Positions 1 through 10,242 of a stretch of DNA of 34,898 bases are shown here, piece after piece. Source of the stretch: Lachnospiraceae bacterium. Lineage in GTDB: Bacteria; Bacillota; Clostridia; Lachnospirales; Lachnospiraceae. The stretch covers positions 1-34,898 of the forward strand of contig JAQWCI010000007.1 in NCBI GenBank assembly GCA_028706005.1. The letters run 5' to 3'. A program made the position numbers and the translations under genes. How positions within the stretch are numbered: position 1 is the first letter of the stretch; every line of letters begins with the position of its first letter. A model generated the notes under the pieces. That model made no database searches and had not been told where the DNA came from. It saw only the letters and a list, made by a program, of their open reading frames with translations.

Positions 1-3
1 ACG

Positions 4-1350
4 ATGAAGGGGCAAAAGAGACCAGGGATACTGAATAACATAGGCCTCCGCATAGGTGCTTTTATTGCGGCCGTGATCATCTGGTTCCTTGTTACTGATA
101 TCAACGACCCGGTGACCAAGGTGCAGTTTGACAACATTTCGGTCAAGCTTTTAAACACAAGCACCATAACAGATGCAGGGCAGGTATACACGGTGCTCGA
201 CGGAACCGACACGATCCCGGTCGTGACGGTGATGGCTTCGCGCTCGATAATAGATTCCCTCGACAAGGATAATATCGTTGCGACAGCCGATGCGAGCGAT
301 ATAACAAGTCTCGGCACAGTTGACATAACACTGACGACTAACAAGTATTCAGGCAAGATAGAGAGCATAAAGGGAAGCATAGATACTGTGCGTCTCAGTG
401 TCGAGAAGAAGAAGACGACGCAGCTCGCGCTGCGCTACACTACGAGCGGAACACCGGCTGATGGGTATGTTCTCGGTGATGTGACGATAGATCAGAACCA
501 GGTCCGCGTTTCAGGCCCTGAATCAATAGTATCAAAGATAGCGAAAGCAGAAGCAAATGTCGATGTATCAGGAGCTGCCGCCACAGTTACCACTAATGTG
601 GATGTGAAACTCTATGACAGTGACGGCAAAGCTATAGATGCCACCTCGCTCACTATGAATATCTCTACGGTAAAGGTGTCGGCAGTCATACTTCCGACCA
701 AGAACGTTCCGATCCAGGTCTCAATAGGCGGGACCCCGGCCGAAGGGTATGCGCTCAATGGAAAAGTCACAGTCACACCGGCTACGGTGACCATAGCAGG
801 AAGGTCATCGGTTTTGAATTCCATTGAGAGTATTGTGATTTCGTCTGATTCAATAGATGTTACAGGCGCTGCCGAGACAAGAACATGGACTATTGATATA
901 ACAGGATACCTGCCGGAGAATGTCACAATTTCTGATGATAGTTTTGACGGGAATATAAGCATTGTTGCTGAGATAGAGCAGATAGAAAAGGAAACGCTGG
1001 ACTTTGATTCGGACAGTATAGCGGTCACAAATGTACCTGATGGTTATGATGCCGCGATAACAAGCGTGAGTGATGGACTCGGCAACACGGGGTCAGACGG
1101 ATCCGCCGTAAAACTTTCTGTGGATATAGTGGGACTTAAGGCGTCTCTTGACACAGTCAGCGCATCAAATATAGCACCGACACTCGACGTCGCGTCAATT
1201 ATCGGAGACGTTGACACAACAAAAGATATAAGCGGCAGCTACAACGGGGAAGTCGCGTTGACGCTTCCGGACAAGGTCACGGCGGACAACACCGTGCGCG
1301 CTGTAATTACTTTGACAGCTAAGAAATCTGATACAGATACTACAGAATAG
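4..1350 (+). CDS. cdaR: YbbR-domain protein, CdaA regulator (CdaR)
   Basis: N-terminal TM segment (IGAFIAAVIIWFLVTDINDPV) followed by repeated YbbR-like beta domains; directly upstream of glmM, as in the cdaA-cdaR-glmM arrangement of Firmicutes. Confidence 0.9.
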   Translation: MKGQKRPGILNNIGLRIGAFIAAVIIWFLVTDINDPVTKVQFDNISVKLLNTSTITDAGQVYTVLDGTDTIPVVTVMASRSIIDSLDKDNIVATADASDITSLGTVDITLTTNKYSGKIESIKGSIDTVRLSVEKKKTTQLALRYTTSGTPADGYVLGDVTIDQNQVRVSGPESIVSKIAKAEANVDVSGAAATVTTNVDVKLYDSDGKAIDATSLTMNISTVKVSAVILPTKNVPIQVSIGGTPAEGYALNGKVTVTPATVTIAGRSSVLNSIESIVISSDSIDVTGAAETRTWTIDITGYLPENVTISDDSFDGNISIVAEIEQIEKETLDFDSDSIAVTNVPDGYDAAITSVSDGLGNTGSDGSAVKLSVDIVGLKASLDTVSASNIAPTLDVASIIGDVDTTKDISGSYNGEVALTLPDKVTADNTVRAVITLTAKKSDTDTTE

Positions 1351-1372
1351 CCTGACAGGGGGAACTTGATTA

Positions 1373-2725
1373 ATGAGCAGAATGTTCGGAACTGACGGAG
1401 TCAGAGGAGTAGCTAATGATGAGCTGACACCGAAGCTCGCGATGGAGTTAGGACAGGCAGGAGCATATGTTCTCGCCAAAACAAATGATGCGCACCGCCC
1501 GGTGATAATGGTAGGGTGTGATACACGTCTTTCTGGTGACATGCTGGCAAACGCACTGATGGCAGGAGCATGTTCCGTCGGTGCCAATGTTATTTATCTC
1601 GGGATCCTTCCGACGCCGGCTGTAGCGTTCCTTGCTAAAAAGCACCACGCAGATGCAGGAGTCGTCATATCAGCATCGCACAATCCGATGGAATTCAATG
1701 GTATTAAGTTCTTTGATGGCGAAGGATTCAAACTTCCGGATGCCACCGAGGATGAGATAGAAGCCGAGATCAGGTCAGGGATGAAAGACATAGTATTCCC
1801 TACGGGTGCAGGTGTAGGTAAGATCACATATAATTTTGACATGCGTAAGGAATACATACAGAATGCACTTGACCTTGTCCAGGTAGATCTCACAGGCATG
1901 AAGCTTGTCATGGACTGTGCAGAAGGCGCATCCACATTCACAAATGTTGATGCAGTTCGTGCGCTGGGTGCTGATCTTGTAACGATGCATGTCGATCCTG
2001 ATGGAACTAACATAAATAAAGGCTGTGGGTCCACACATATTGAAGAACTGCAGAAGAGAGTCGTTGAAGAGGGAGCTGATGCCGGTCTTGCGTTCGACGG
2101 TGATGCCGACAGGTTCCTGGCAGTGGATGAAAAGGGACAGGTAGTCAACGGCGATCAGATCATGGCAATTGTCGGCAAGTACATGAAGAGCAAGGGCACA
2201 CTTAATAAAGATACGGTGGTCGTCACCGTAATGAGCAACCTCGGTTTCTTTATGTGTGGAGAACGTGAAGGACTGAATATTGAGCGCACAAAAGTCGGCG
2301 ACAGATACGTTCTGGAATGCATGAAAGAAAAGGGCTACAATCTTGGGGGAGAGCAGTCAGGCCATGTTATTTATCTGAGTGAGAATACGACCGGCGACGG
2401 ACTTCTGAGCGCACTTCATCTCCTGCAGGTAATGAAAGAGACAGGTGACAAATTATCTGAAATGGCTGCAATCTGCGAGATGATGCCACAATCACTTGTC
2501 AATGCACATGTCGCCAATGATAAGAAAAATCACTATATGGATTACCCGGAAGTTAAAGAAGCATGTGAAAAACTCGAAAAAGAGTTTGCCGGCGAGGGAC
2601 GTGTGCTCATAAGACCGTCAGGGACAGAACCGCTCGTCCGTGTTATGATAGAGGGCAGAGATCAGGAACTGATACACAGGAAAGCTGAGGAACTGGCAAA
2701 ACTTATTGAGAAAGTGATGGGCTAG
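1373..2725 (+). CDS. glmM: Phosphoglucosamine mutase
   Basis: MSRMFGTDGVRGVAN start, phosphoserine loop VISASHNPMEFNGIKFF, DGDADR metal loop and RPSGTEPLVRVM phosphate-binding motif. Confidence 0.98.
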   Translation: MSRMFGTDGVRGVANDELTPKLAMELGQAGAYVLAKTNDAHRPVIMVGCDTRLSGDMLANALMAGACSVGANVIYLGILPTPAVAFLAKKHHADAGVVISASHNPMEFNGIKFFDGEGFKLPDATEDEIEAEIRSGMKDIVFPTGAGVGKITYNFDMRKEYIQNALDLVQVDLTGMKLVMDCAEGASTFTNVDAVRALGADLVTMHVDPDGTNINKGCGSTHIEELQKRVVEEGADAGLAFDGDADRFLAVDEKGQVVNGDQIMAIVGKYMKSKGTLNKDTVVVTVMSNLGFFMCGEREGLNIERTKVGDRYVLECMKEKGYNLGGEQSGHVIYLSENTTGDGLLSALHLLQVMKETGDKLSEMAAICEMMPQSLVNAHVANDKKNHYMDYPEVKEACEKLEKEFAGEGRVLIRPSGTEPLVRVMIEGRDQELIHRKAEELAKLIEKVMG

Positions 2726-2818
2726 ATTCTTCTTGCAATGAAAGTTTTTAGTGTTACAATTACATTATTCTCTTGAGACAGAACACAAGAGAAGAATAAT
2801 CGGAGCGGGTCAGTAATC

Positions 2819-3082
2819 ATGGTAAGTCAGAAAGTAACAATTAAGAATCCAACCGGACTGCATCTAGGTCCTGCAGGTGTCCTATGCAAGGATGCAATGC
2901 TATTTAAGTCTCAGATCACTTTTCAGTTCCGTGAATCCACGGCAAATGCGAAGAGCGTTCTGAGCGTACTTGGCGCATGCGTTAAATCCGGTGATGAGAT
3001 TGAACTTATCTGTAACGGAGAGGACGAAAAGGAAGCTCTTGCTTTTCTTGTAAAAGAAATCAATGAGGGACTTGGAGAGTAA
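2819..3082 (+). CDS. HPr-family phosphocarrier-like protein
   Basis: 87 aa; NPTGLHLGPAG resembles the HPr His15 site and NAKSVLSVLGACVKSGDEIEL the Ser46 region. The residue normally Arg17 is Gly. Confidence 0.9.
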   Translation: MVSQKVTIKNPTGLHLGPAGVLCKDAMLFKSQITFQFRESTANAKSVLSVLGACVKSGDEIELICNGEDEKEALAFLVKEINEGLGE

Positions 3083-3116
3083 TCGTCCACCTTTGAAACA
3101 AGCACAGATTAAGGAA

Positions 3117-3148
3117 CCGGTTTCCATGCGGAGACCGGCTCTTTTTTT
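3117..3148 (+). terminator. Rho-independent terminator after the HPr-like gene
   Basis: CCGGTtTCC-atgc-GGAgACCGG stem (one t-g wobble) followed after CTC by TTTTTTT. Confidence 0.85.
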
Positions 3149-3212
3149 ACGGTTTTGCCGGGAGCTTCGCGACAGCAGTCAGAACAAATTTGACAATATA
3201 AGAGGAGAAAAA

Positions 3213-4907
3213 ATGCTGAATTACAAACGTTATCAGAGAGTACCAGTAACAGATTATCCAGAGAGGACATGGCCTGATAAGCAGATAACAAAGGCTCCCA
3301 TATGGTGCAGCGTGGATCTCCGCGATGGCAATCAGGCTCTTATAGATCCAATGATGGTCGGGGAAAAGCTTGAGATGTACGATCTTATAGTAAAGCTCGG
3401 CTTTACAGATATCGAGGTGGGTTTTCCTTCGGCAAGCCAGATCGAATATGATTTCATAAGAAAACTGATAGATGAGGACAGAATCCCCGACGGTGTGAAG
3501 CTTCAGGTGCTGTCACAGTGCCGCAAGGAGCAGATAGACCGCACATTTGAGAACATAAAGGGATGTAAGAATGTAGTATTCCACATCTATAATTCGACAT
3601 CTACACTTCAGAGAGATGTGGTGTTCCATATGGACAGGGAGCAGGTTAAAGAGCTCGCAGTTCAGGGAACAAAATGGGTAAAAGAAGGAGCCGCTGATTT
3701 TGACGGCAACCTTACACTCGAGTACTCACCTGAGAGCTACACAGGCACAGAGCTCGATTATGCGCTGGAGGTCTGCAATGCCGTCATAAACGAGTGGGGA
3801 CCGACACCTGAACACCCGATGATAATTAACCTCCCGTCCACAGTTGAAATGACGACACCGAATGTTTTTGCTGACGGCATTGAATGGATGAGCAGACATA
3901 TGGATCACAGAGACAGCGTGATACTCTCAGTCCATCCGCACAATGACAGAGGCACGGGAACAGCGGCTGCCGAGCTGGCACTTCTTGCAGGAGCCGACAG
4001 ACTCGAGGGAACGCTTTTCGGAAATGGCGAGCGCACGGGGAACCTTGATCTTCTGAACGTGGCTTATAATATGTTTTCACAGGGAATGGATCCCAAGCTT
4101 AAGATCGAGCATATTCCCGAGATCATAGATGTCTACGAACGCTGCAATAAGATGCCCATAGATCCGAGACATCCTTATGGCGGAAAACTTGTTTTCACGT
4201 CGTTCTCAGGTTCGCACCAGGATGCGATAAACAAGGGCACGCAGGCGATGAAGGACAGAAAGCTCGATTATTGGGCGGTCCCTTACCTCACTATAGACCC
4301 GGCGGATATCGGCAGGCAGTACGAGCCGATCGTAAGGATCAACTCACAGTCAGGCAAGGGCGGCGTAGCCTTCGTCATGGACAACTATTTTGGCTTCAAG
4401 CTGCCGAAGGGAATGCACCGCGAATTTGCGGATATCATTCAGGCTATTTCGGAGAAAGAAGGAGAAGTGTCGCCTGATGAGATCATGGCTGCCTTCAGGG
4501 AGAACTACATCGAGAAGAAGGAACCGCTGCATTTCAAGAGGCTCCAGGTAATAGATACGCAGCAGGATACGGACAGCGAGTTCGACACAAAGGTCATACT
4601 CACGTATACAGATCATGGCATAGAGGAGACGCTCGAGGGCGTCGGAAACGGTCCTCTTGATGCGACGAGACGTGGGATCCGCGAAACGATGGGCAGAGAA
4701 TACCGTATTCTTGACTACACAGAGCATGCGCTCACATCAGGCGCTGATGCGCAGGCAGCGGCATATATTCATCTCATGGACGGCGATACAGGTGAGGTCA
4801 CCTGGGGCGTCGGCGTGAGCTCCAATATCACAAGAGCTTCAGTGCGCGCCATATTCTCAGCGATGAACAGACTTGGCGCAGCGCCACAGCGCGGCATCAA
4901 AGATTGA
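3213..4907 (+). CDS. leuA: 2-isopropylmalate synthase (long, LeuA2-type)
   Basis: Start chosen at ATG 3213 (AAGAGGAG upstream) rather than ORF start 3063; WCSVDLRDGNQALIDPM, SVHPHNDRGTGTAAAELALLAGADRLEGTLFGNGERTGN. Confidence 0.96.
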   Translation: MLNYKRYQRVPVTDYPERTWPDKQITKAPIWCSVDLRDGNQALIDPMMVGEKLEMYDLIVKLGFTDIEVGFPSASQIEYDFIRKLIDEDRIPDGVKLQVLSQCRKEQIDRTFENIKGCKNVVFHIYNSTSTLQRDVVFHMDREQVKELAVQGTKWVKEGAADFDGNLTLEYSPESYTGTELDYALEVCNAVINEWGPTPEHPMIINLPSTVEMTTPNVFADGIEWMSRHMDHRDSVILSVHPHNDRGTGTAAAELALLAGADRLEGTLFGNGERTGNLDLLNVAYNMFSQGMDPKLKIEHIPEIIDVYERCNKMPIDPRHPYGGKLVFTSFSGSHQDAINKGTQAMKDRKLDYWAVPYLTIDPADIGRQYEPIVRINSQSGKGGVAFVMDNYFGFKLPKGMHREFADIIQAISEKEGEVSPDEIMAAFRENYIEKKEPLHFKRLQVIDTQQDTDSEFDTKVILTYTDHGIEETLEGVGNGPLDATRRGIRETMGREYRILDYTEHALTSGADAQAAAYIHLMDGDTGEVTWGVGVSSNITRASVRAIFSAMNRLGAAPQRGIKD

Positions 4908-5053
4908 TTGAACCGGAGGCTTCTTTGTGCAATAATGCTGTTGTTGTGGTGCCCGAAACGGACATACACACATGAGCACTTCAGTCTCGGCACGGGCCGC
5001 GGACATGTAACGAAGCACTTACACTTATCAGATTCAGGAAGGAATTCAAGGAA

Positions 5054-6490
5054 ATGGCCGATCAACAGAAGAAATTCGTGGAGTCAATAACACCCCGCGA
5101 TCAGGATTTCACACAGTGGTATACGGATGTCTGCATCAGGGCAAATCTCATTGCGTACAGCAATATAAAGGGCTTCATGGTAATAAAGCCGAACGGTTAT
5201 GCATTATGGGAGAACATTCAGAAGAACCTCGATGACAGGTTCAAGGCGACCGGAGTGCAGAACGTATATATGCCGATGCTCATACCTGAGAACCTCATGA
5301 ATAAAGAGGGGGAGCTTGTCAATGGTTTTGCCCCGGAGGTCGCATGGGTGACGAGCGGCGGAACAGAGCCACTCACTGAGAGACTTTGTGTGCGTCCGAC
5401 ATCAGAGACACTGTTCAGTGATTTCTATTCACAGGACGTCCATTCATACCGTGATCTGCCACGCCTTTACAACCAATGGTGCTCTGTAGTCCGCTGGGAG
5501 AAGGAGACGAGACCGTTCCTTCGTTCACGTGAATTCCTGTGGCAGGAAGGCCATACGATTCATGAAACAGCAGAGGAAGCCGAGGAGAGAACGCAGCAGA
5601 TGCTTGATGTATATGCTGATTTCCTTTCGGAAGAACTGGCTATCCCGGTAATAAAAGGACGCAAGACTGACAAGGAGAAATTTGCGGGTGCAGAGGCGAC
5701 GTATACGGTCGAGGCTCTCATGCATGACGGCAGAGCTCTTCAGTCAGGAACAAGCCATTATTTTGGCGACAAGTTCGCAAGGGCTTATGATATAAAATTT
5801 ACCGGACGCGACAACAAGATGAGCTATGTATATCAGACATCATGGGGCATGACGACGAGAGTAATAGGAGCGCTTATCATGGTCCACGGTGATGACGACG
5901 GAATAGTTCTGCCGCCGCATATTGCGCCGACACAGGTTGTGATCATCCCGATTCAGCAGCGCAAAGAGGGCGTTCTGGACAAAGCACATGAGATCGCAAA
6001 GGCTCTTAAAGATTACAGAGTGAAGATCGATGATACCGACAGAAGTCCTGGATTCAAGTTCGCGGAGCAGGAAATCAATGGAATACCGATCCGTATAGAG
6101 ATAGGCCCCAAGGATCTTGAGGTAGGCAAAGCTGTAATCTGCCGCCGTGATACAAGAGAAAAGATAGAAGTTCCGATCGGGGAGCTTCCGGTGCGCGTCG
6201 GAGAAGAGCTGGAGCGCATGCAGAAAGAAATGCTGGAGAGGGCGAAAGAGCATCTGAGGACTCATACTTTCGAGGCACACAGCAGGGAAGAATTTGAGGA
6301 AGAGTTCAAGGATACAAACGGGTTCGTCAAAGCTATGTGGTGCGGAGATCAGGCCTGTGAGGATAAGATAAAAGAAGAGTACGGCGTGACGAGCAGGTGT
6401 ATTCCTTTCGAGCAGGAAAATCTGTCAGGAACATGTGTCTGCTGCGGCAGACCGGCAAAGAAAATGGTCTGCTGGGGAAGAGCTTATTGA
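5054..6490 (+). CDS. proS: Prolyl-tRNA synthetase, archaeal/eukaryotic-type (ProS3)
   Basis: Class II aaRS motifs; [54 protein letters not shown], and C-terminal zinc-like Cys residues with a ...GRAY end. Confidence 0.96.
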   Translation: MADQQKKFVESITPRDQDFTQWYTDVCIRANLIAYSNIKGFMVIKPNGYALWENIQKNLDDRFKATGVQNVYMPMLIPENLMNKEGELVNGFAPEVAWVTSGGTEPLTERLCVRPTSETLFSDFYSQDVHSYRDLPRLYNQWCSVVRWEKETRPFLRSREFLWQEGHTIHETAEEAEERTQQMLDVYADFLSEELAIPVIKGRKTDKEKFAGAEATYTVEALMHDGRALQSGTSHYFGDKFARAYDIKFTGRDNKMSYVYQTSWGMTTRVIGALIMVHGDDDGIVLPPHIAPTQVVIIPIQQRKEGVLDKAHEIAKALKDYRVKIDDTDRSPGFKFAEQEINGIPIRIEIGPKDLEVGKAVICRRDTREKIEVPIGELPVRVGEELERMQKEMLERAKEHLRTHTFEAHSREEFEEEFKDTNGFVKAMWCGDQACEDKIKEEYGVTSRCIPFEQENLSGTCVCCGRPAKKMVCWGRAY

Positions 6491-6546
6491 TCAGAAAACC
6501 GCCGGTAGAGCGTTCGTTTCCGGATGGAAAGAAGGGAAAGCATAAA

Positions 6547-7758
6547 ATGAATATTCTAGTCATCAACTGTGGTAGTTCTTCGCTCAAGTATCAGCTTATA
6601 GACAGCATTTCGGAAAAGGTACTGGCGAAAGGATTATGCGAAAGGATAGGCAGTGACGGAGCGTGCATCACACATACCCCGGCCGGCGGAGAGAAGAAGA
6701 CAGACACTATACCGATGCCTGATCACAATGCAGCTATTGCCGCGGTAATTGAGAAACTCACAGACCCGGAAGTCGGTGTTATAAGTTCACTCGATGAGAT
6801 AAACGCTGTGGGACACAGAATTGTCCACGGTGGTGAGCGTTTCTCAAAGGCTGTGCTCATTGATGATGATGTAATAAAGGCAATCGAAGATGTATCTGAT
6901 CTTGCGCCTCTCCACAATCCGGCAAATCTCATCGGTGTAAGAGCCTGTGCAAAGCTTATGCCGGGAGTTCCTATGGTAGCGGTCTTTGATACGGCTTTCC
7001 ATCAGACAATGCCTTCGAAGGCTTATCTGTATGCGCTGCCGCTCGAGTATTACAAGAAGTATAAAGTCCGCAGATACGGGTTTCATGGTACAAGCCATGA
7101 TTATGTCAGCAACAGAGCAGCGCAGATCCTCGGAAAGAAGAGAGAAGACCTGCGGATAATAGTCTGCCACCTCGGCAACGGCGCTTCTGTCACAGCTGTT
7201 GATCACGGAAAGAGCATTGATACTACAATGGGGCTCACGCCTCTTGAAGGTCTGATAATGGGAACACGATGCGGTGACCTTGATCCCGCGATCATCACAT
7301 TCCTTATGAATAAACTGGACTGCTCGGCTGAGAATGTTTTGACTATCCTCAATAAGAAGTCTGGAATGCTGGGGCTCTCGGGCGGTATCTCAAATGATTT
7401 CAGGGACCTGAGCCGCGCTGCAGCAGAAGGCAACAAGGATGCCGAGACAGCACTACAGGCATATGCGCTTCGTGTCGGCAAGTATATAGGAGCTTACGCT
7501 GCCGAGATGGATGGCGCCGATGTCATAGTCTTCACGGCCGGAGTAGGTGAGAACGACGGCGCAATGAGAAAGAGGATATCAGATTACACGGAATTCCTTG
7601 GAACGAGCGTTGACCCGGAGAAGAATAAGATCCGCGGGGAAGAAGTCATTCTTTCAAGGCCTGAAGATAAAGTCGTCACGATGGTGGTCCCGACAAATGA
7701 AGAGCTGGCAATCGCAAGACAGACTCTGGCTATAGTAGGCTCGAAGGACGGAAATTGA
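6547..7758 (+). CDS. ackA: Acetate kinase
   Basis: MNILVINCGSSSLKYQLID start at ATG 6547; CHLGNGASVTAVDHGKSIDTTMGLTPLEGLIMGTRCGDLDP. Confidence 0.98.
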   Translation: MNILVINCGSSSLKYQLIDSISEKVLAKGLCERIGSDGACITHTPAGGEKKTDTIPMPDHNAAIAAVIEKLTDPEVGVISSLDEINAVGHRIVHGGERFSKAVLIDDDVIKAIEDVSDLAPLHNPANLIGVRACAKLMPGVPMVAVFDTAFHQTMPSKAYLYALPLEYYKKYKVRRYGFHGTSHDYVSNRAAQILGKKREDLRIIVCHLGNGASVTAVDHGKSIDTTMGLTPLEGLIMGTRCGDLDPAIITFLMNKLDCSAENVLTILNKKSGMLGLSGGISNDFRDLSRAAAEGNKDAETALQAYALRVGKYIGAYAAEMDGADVIVFTAGVGENDGAMRKRISDYTEFLGTSVDPEKNKIRGEEVILSRPEDKVVTMVVPTNEELAIARQTLAIVGSKDGN

Positions 7759-9131
7759 ACCCTGCAGATATCACGATAAGTATTCCCGAAAAAGTTAACA
7801 CCGTCATTGAAACTCTGAGGCAAAATGGACATGAGGCCTACATCGTCGGGGGATGCGTCAGGGATTCCATTCTCGGAAGGACACCTGATGATTGGGATAT
7901 AACGACGTCAGCGATGCCTGAGGATGTGAAACGTCTGTTCCGCCGCACTGTAGACACGGGTATTAAGCACGGTACAGTGACGGTACTGATCGGAAATGAA
8001 CAGTTTGAGGTCACGACTTACAGAATCGACGGAGATTACGGGGACGGAAGACATCCGGACAACGTGGTATTTACGTCGAGTCTTAAGGAAGATCTGAGAC
8101 GCAGGGATTTCACGATAAACGCGATGGCGTACAGCGAAGAAGACGGTCTTATTGATTATTATGACGGGCTGGGCGACATAGACAGGAAAGTGATCCGCGC
8201 TGTCGGCGACGCAGAGGAAAGATTTACAGAAGATGCGCTGAGGATCATGCGGGCTGTCAGGTTTTCTGCGCAGCTCGGCTATTCGATAGAAGACAAAACA
8301 AAAGAAGCCGCCGGAGAACTTGCAGGGACGCTCACAAAGATCAGCGCCGAGCGCATTAACATTGAACTGACGAAGCTACTTGTTTCGCCGCATCCCGAGG
8401 AGCTGAGAACTATGTATGAGCTCGGGATAACAGCGGTGATCATGCCGGAATTTGATGTCTGCATGAAGACGCCGCAGAACAATCTGCATCATATGTTCGG
8501 CGTAGGTGAGCACATTATTCATTCGGTCCAGGCTGTGAGGGCTGATAAGGTCCTGCGATACACAATGCTGTTCCATGATATTGGAAAGCCGGACTGTCAT
8601 TACAGGGGAGCGGATGGTATAGATCACTTCCACGGACACGCTCCTGTAAGCGCTGAGATAGCGGCCAGGATAATGAAACGCCTCAAGTTCGACAATGATA
8701 CAGAAGCGAAGGTCGAAACGCTGGTGCGTTATCACGATATAAACATGGATGAAACGCCATACGCAGTCAGGAAGAGCATAGCTGTGATAGGTGAAGATCT
8801 GTTCCCGCTGCTGTTCGAGATAAAGATAGCCGATGGCGCGGCACAGAGCGAATTCAGACTTGAAGAAAAGAAAATGAAAGTCGCAGCCTGGGAGAGTATA
8901 TATAGCAGGATCATTGAAGATGGTGATTGCCTTGGCCTGAAAGACCTTAAGGTAAACGGGCAGGATCTGATAGATCGCGGGATGAAGCCCGGCAGAGAGA
9001 TAGGGATCACGCTCAGGAGGATGCTGGAAGATGTACTCCAGTACCCGTCGCACAATACGGAAGACTACCTTTTGAGCCACTATCAGCCACAGAAAGATGA
9101 GCCAGACAATAAATCAGGACAAAACTCATAA
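7755..9131 (+). CDS. cca: CCA tRNA nucleotidyltransferase (HD-domain type)
   Basis: IVGGCVRDSILGRTPDDWDITTSAMPEDV nucleotidyltransferase motif, RRDFTINAMAY, and HD motif LFHDIGKP; TTG start overlapping the ackA stop. Confidence 0.93.
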   Translation: MNPADITISIPEKVNTVIETLRQNGHEAYIVGGCVRDSILGRTPDDWDITTSAMPEDVKRLFRRTVDTGIKHGTVTVLIGNEQFEVTTYRIDGDYGDGRHPDNVVFTSSLKEDLRRRDFTINAMAYSEEDGLIDYYDGLGDIDRKVIRAVGDAEERFTEDALRIMRAVRFSAQLGYSIEDKTKEAAGELAGTLTKISAERINIELTKLLVSPHPEELRTMYELGITAVIMPEFDVCMKTPQNNLHHMFGVGEHIIHSVQAVRADKVLRYTMLFHDIGKPDCHYRGADGIDHFHGHAPVSAEIAARIMKRLKFDNDTEAKVETLVRYHDINMDETPYAVRKSIAVIGEDLFPLLFEIKIADGAAQSEFRLEEKKMKVAAWESIYSRIIEDGDCLGLKDLKVNGQDLIDRGMKPGREIGITLRRMLEDVLQYPSHNTEDYLLSHYQPQKDEPDNKSGQNS

Positions 9132-9178
9132 AAATGGGACCGCAAATGCTCAAAATAGCGCAAATTCGCTGTTTTTTA

Positions 9179-9207
9179 TTGACAAAGGGCAATAAAACAG
9201 ATATAAA
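9179..9207 (+). promoter_or_regulatory. Sigma-70/A-type promoter for the HU gene
   Basis: TTGACA (9179-9184), 17-nt spacer, TATAAA (9202-9207). Confidence 0.75.
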
Positions 9208-9273
9208 TGAATAGTAGATGCCGGCCATGAGACCGGCACACATAACAAAAGAAATTATCAGGAGGATCATCAA

Positions 9274-9549
9274 ATGAACAAGACTGAATTAGTAGCTGCT
9301 ATTGCAGAGAAGTCAGGACTTTCAAAGAAGGACGCAGAAGCTGCACTGAAGGCATTTACAGAGACTGTTACTTCAGAGCTTAAGAAAAAAGAAGGCAAGG
9401 TTCAGCTTGTAGGCTTCGGTACATTTGAAGTTGTTAAGAGAGCTGCAAGAGAGGGAAGAAATCCTCAGACTGGCAAGGAAATGAAGATCAAGGCTTCAAA
9501 GGCTCCTAAATTCAAGGCTGGCAAGGCTCTGAAGGATGCCATCAACTGA
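9274..9549 (+). CDS. hup: HU-family DNA-binding protein
   Basis: [54 protein letters not shown] signature; strong AGGAGG upstream. Confidence 0.98.
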   Translation: MNKTELVAAIAEKSGLSKKDAEAALKAFTETVTSELKKKEGKVQLVGFGTFEVVKRAAREGRNPQTGKEMKIKASKAPKFKAGKALKDAIN

Positions 9550-9581
9550 TAGTTGGTAACGACATTAAGAGATAACAGCGG

Positions 9582-9610
9582 CCCGGAGAGAGATCTCCGG
9601 GTCATGTTTT
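9582..9610 (+). terminator. Hairpin, probable weak terminator after HU
   Basis: CCCGGAGA-gaga-TCTCCGGG perfect 8-bp stem followed by a short T run (GTTTTCT). Confidence 0.5.
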
Positions 9611-9641
9611 CTAAATCCCCGGAAAATCATGGAAATGGATT

Positions 9642-9881
9642 ATGCGATTAGATAAATATCTTAAGATCTCAAGGCTTATAAAGCGCAGGACAGTTGCCAA
9701 TGAGGCATGTGACAACGGCAGGGTGACGCTGAACGGAAAACCGGCGCGTGCGTCTGCCGAAGTAAAGCCGGGAGATATCATTGAAATATCATTTGGGAAC
9801 AGAACGACCAAAGCCGAGGTGATCGCGGTGGAAGAGGCGGTCAGAAAAGAAGCGGCGGGTGAACTGTTCAGATACTTGTAA
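9642..9881 (+). CDS. RNA-binding S4 domain protein, RqcP/Hsp15-like
   Basis: MRLDKYLKISRLIKRRTVANEACDNGRVTLNGKPA S4 motif; located next to the DivIC-like gene, as with yabO (rqcP) and divIC. Confidence 0.9.
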   Translation: MRLDKYLKISRLIKRRTVANEACDNGRVTLNGKPARASAEVKPGDIIEISFGNRTTKAEVIAVEEAVRKEAAGELFRYL

Positions 9882-9897
9882 GAAACGGGGTGATCGT

Positions 9898-10203
9898 ATG
9901 GCCGGGAGGAGAAAGAAAAAGCGCAGGGTACACAGCGGGCTTCTTCTGGTGGCCCTTGTGGTCGGAATAGTCGTCGGTGTCATAGGTGTGAGGTGTTACG
10001 CACTCAGGCAGACACTCGCGGATGATAAGAAGACCGAAGCCGAGGTCGCGGCGCAGCTCACAGATGAGCAGCAGCGGTCAGAGGATCTCGACGAATATGA
10101 GAAGTACACAAAGACCAAGAAGTACATAGAAGAGGTCGCGAAAGACAAGCTTGGACTTGTTCACGACGGTGAGACAGTATTCAAGAACGAGGACAGTAAA
10201 TGA
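9898..10203 (+). CDS. Septum formation initiator, FtsB/DivIC family
   Basis: Basic N-terminus, single TM (GLLLVALVVGIVVGVIGV), coiled coil, then YIEEVAKDKLGLVHDGETVF typical of DivIC/FtsB. Confidence 0.88.
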   Translation: MAGRRKKKRRVHSGLLLVALVVGIVVGVIGVRCYALRQTLADDKKTEAEVAAQLTDEQQRSEDLDEYEKYTKTKKYIEEVAKDKLGLVHDGETVFKNEDSK

Positions 10204-10219
10204 GCTGCCCTCGTTTTTT
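10186..10219 (+). terminator. Terminator overlapping the 3' end of the divIC-like gene
   Basis: AACGAGG (10186-10192) pairs with CCTCGTT (10209-10215), with inner CAG/CTG pairing, followed by a T run. Confidence 0.7.
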
Positions 10220-10242
10220 CATAAAGGTCAAAGGCAAAACAA

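Noticed and set aside
3063-3212. N-terminal extension of leuA from the ORF track
   Set aside because: Overlaps the HPr-like stop region and the terminator, sequence does not resemble LeuA; ATG 3213 with AGAGGAG is a better start.
3149-3212. Possible T-box or leader attenuator for leuA
   Set aside because: Only about 64 nt between the upstream terminator and the leuA start; no T-box sequence or stem I-like structure seen.
6397-6546. N-terminal extension of ackA
   Set aside because: Overlaps the proS 3' end in another frame; acetate kinase begins at MNILVINCGSSS (6547).
8376-9080. Minus-strand ORF of 234 aa
   Set aside because: Lies entirely antisense to cca, no recognisable family; shadow ORF. 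The same applies to 12470-13117 (antisense to ftsH) and 30483-31166 (antisense to GH13).
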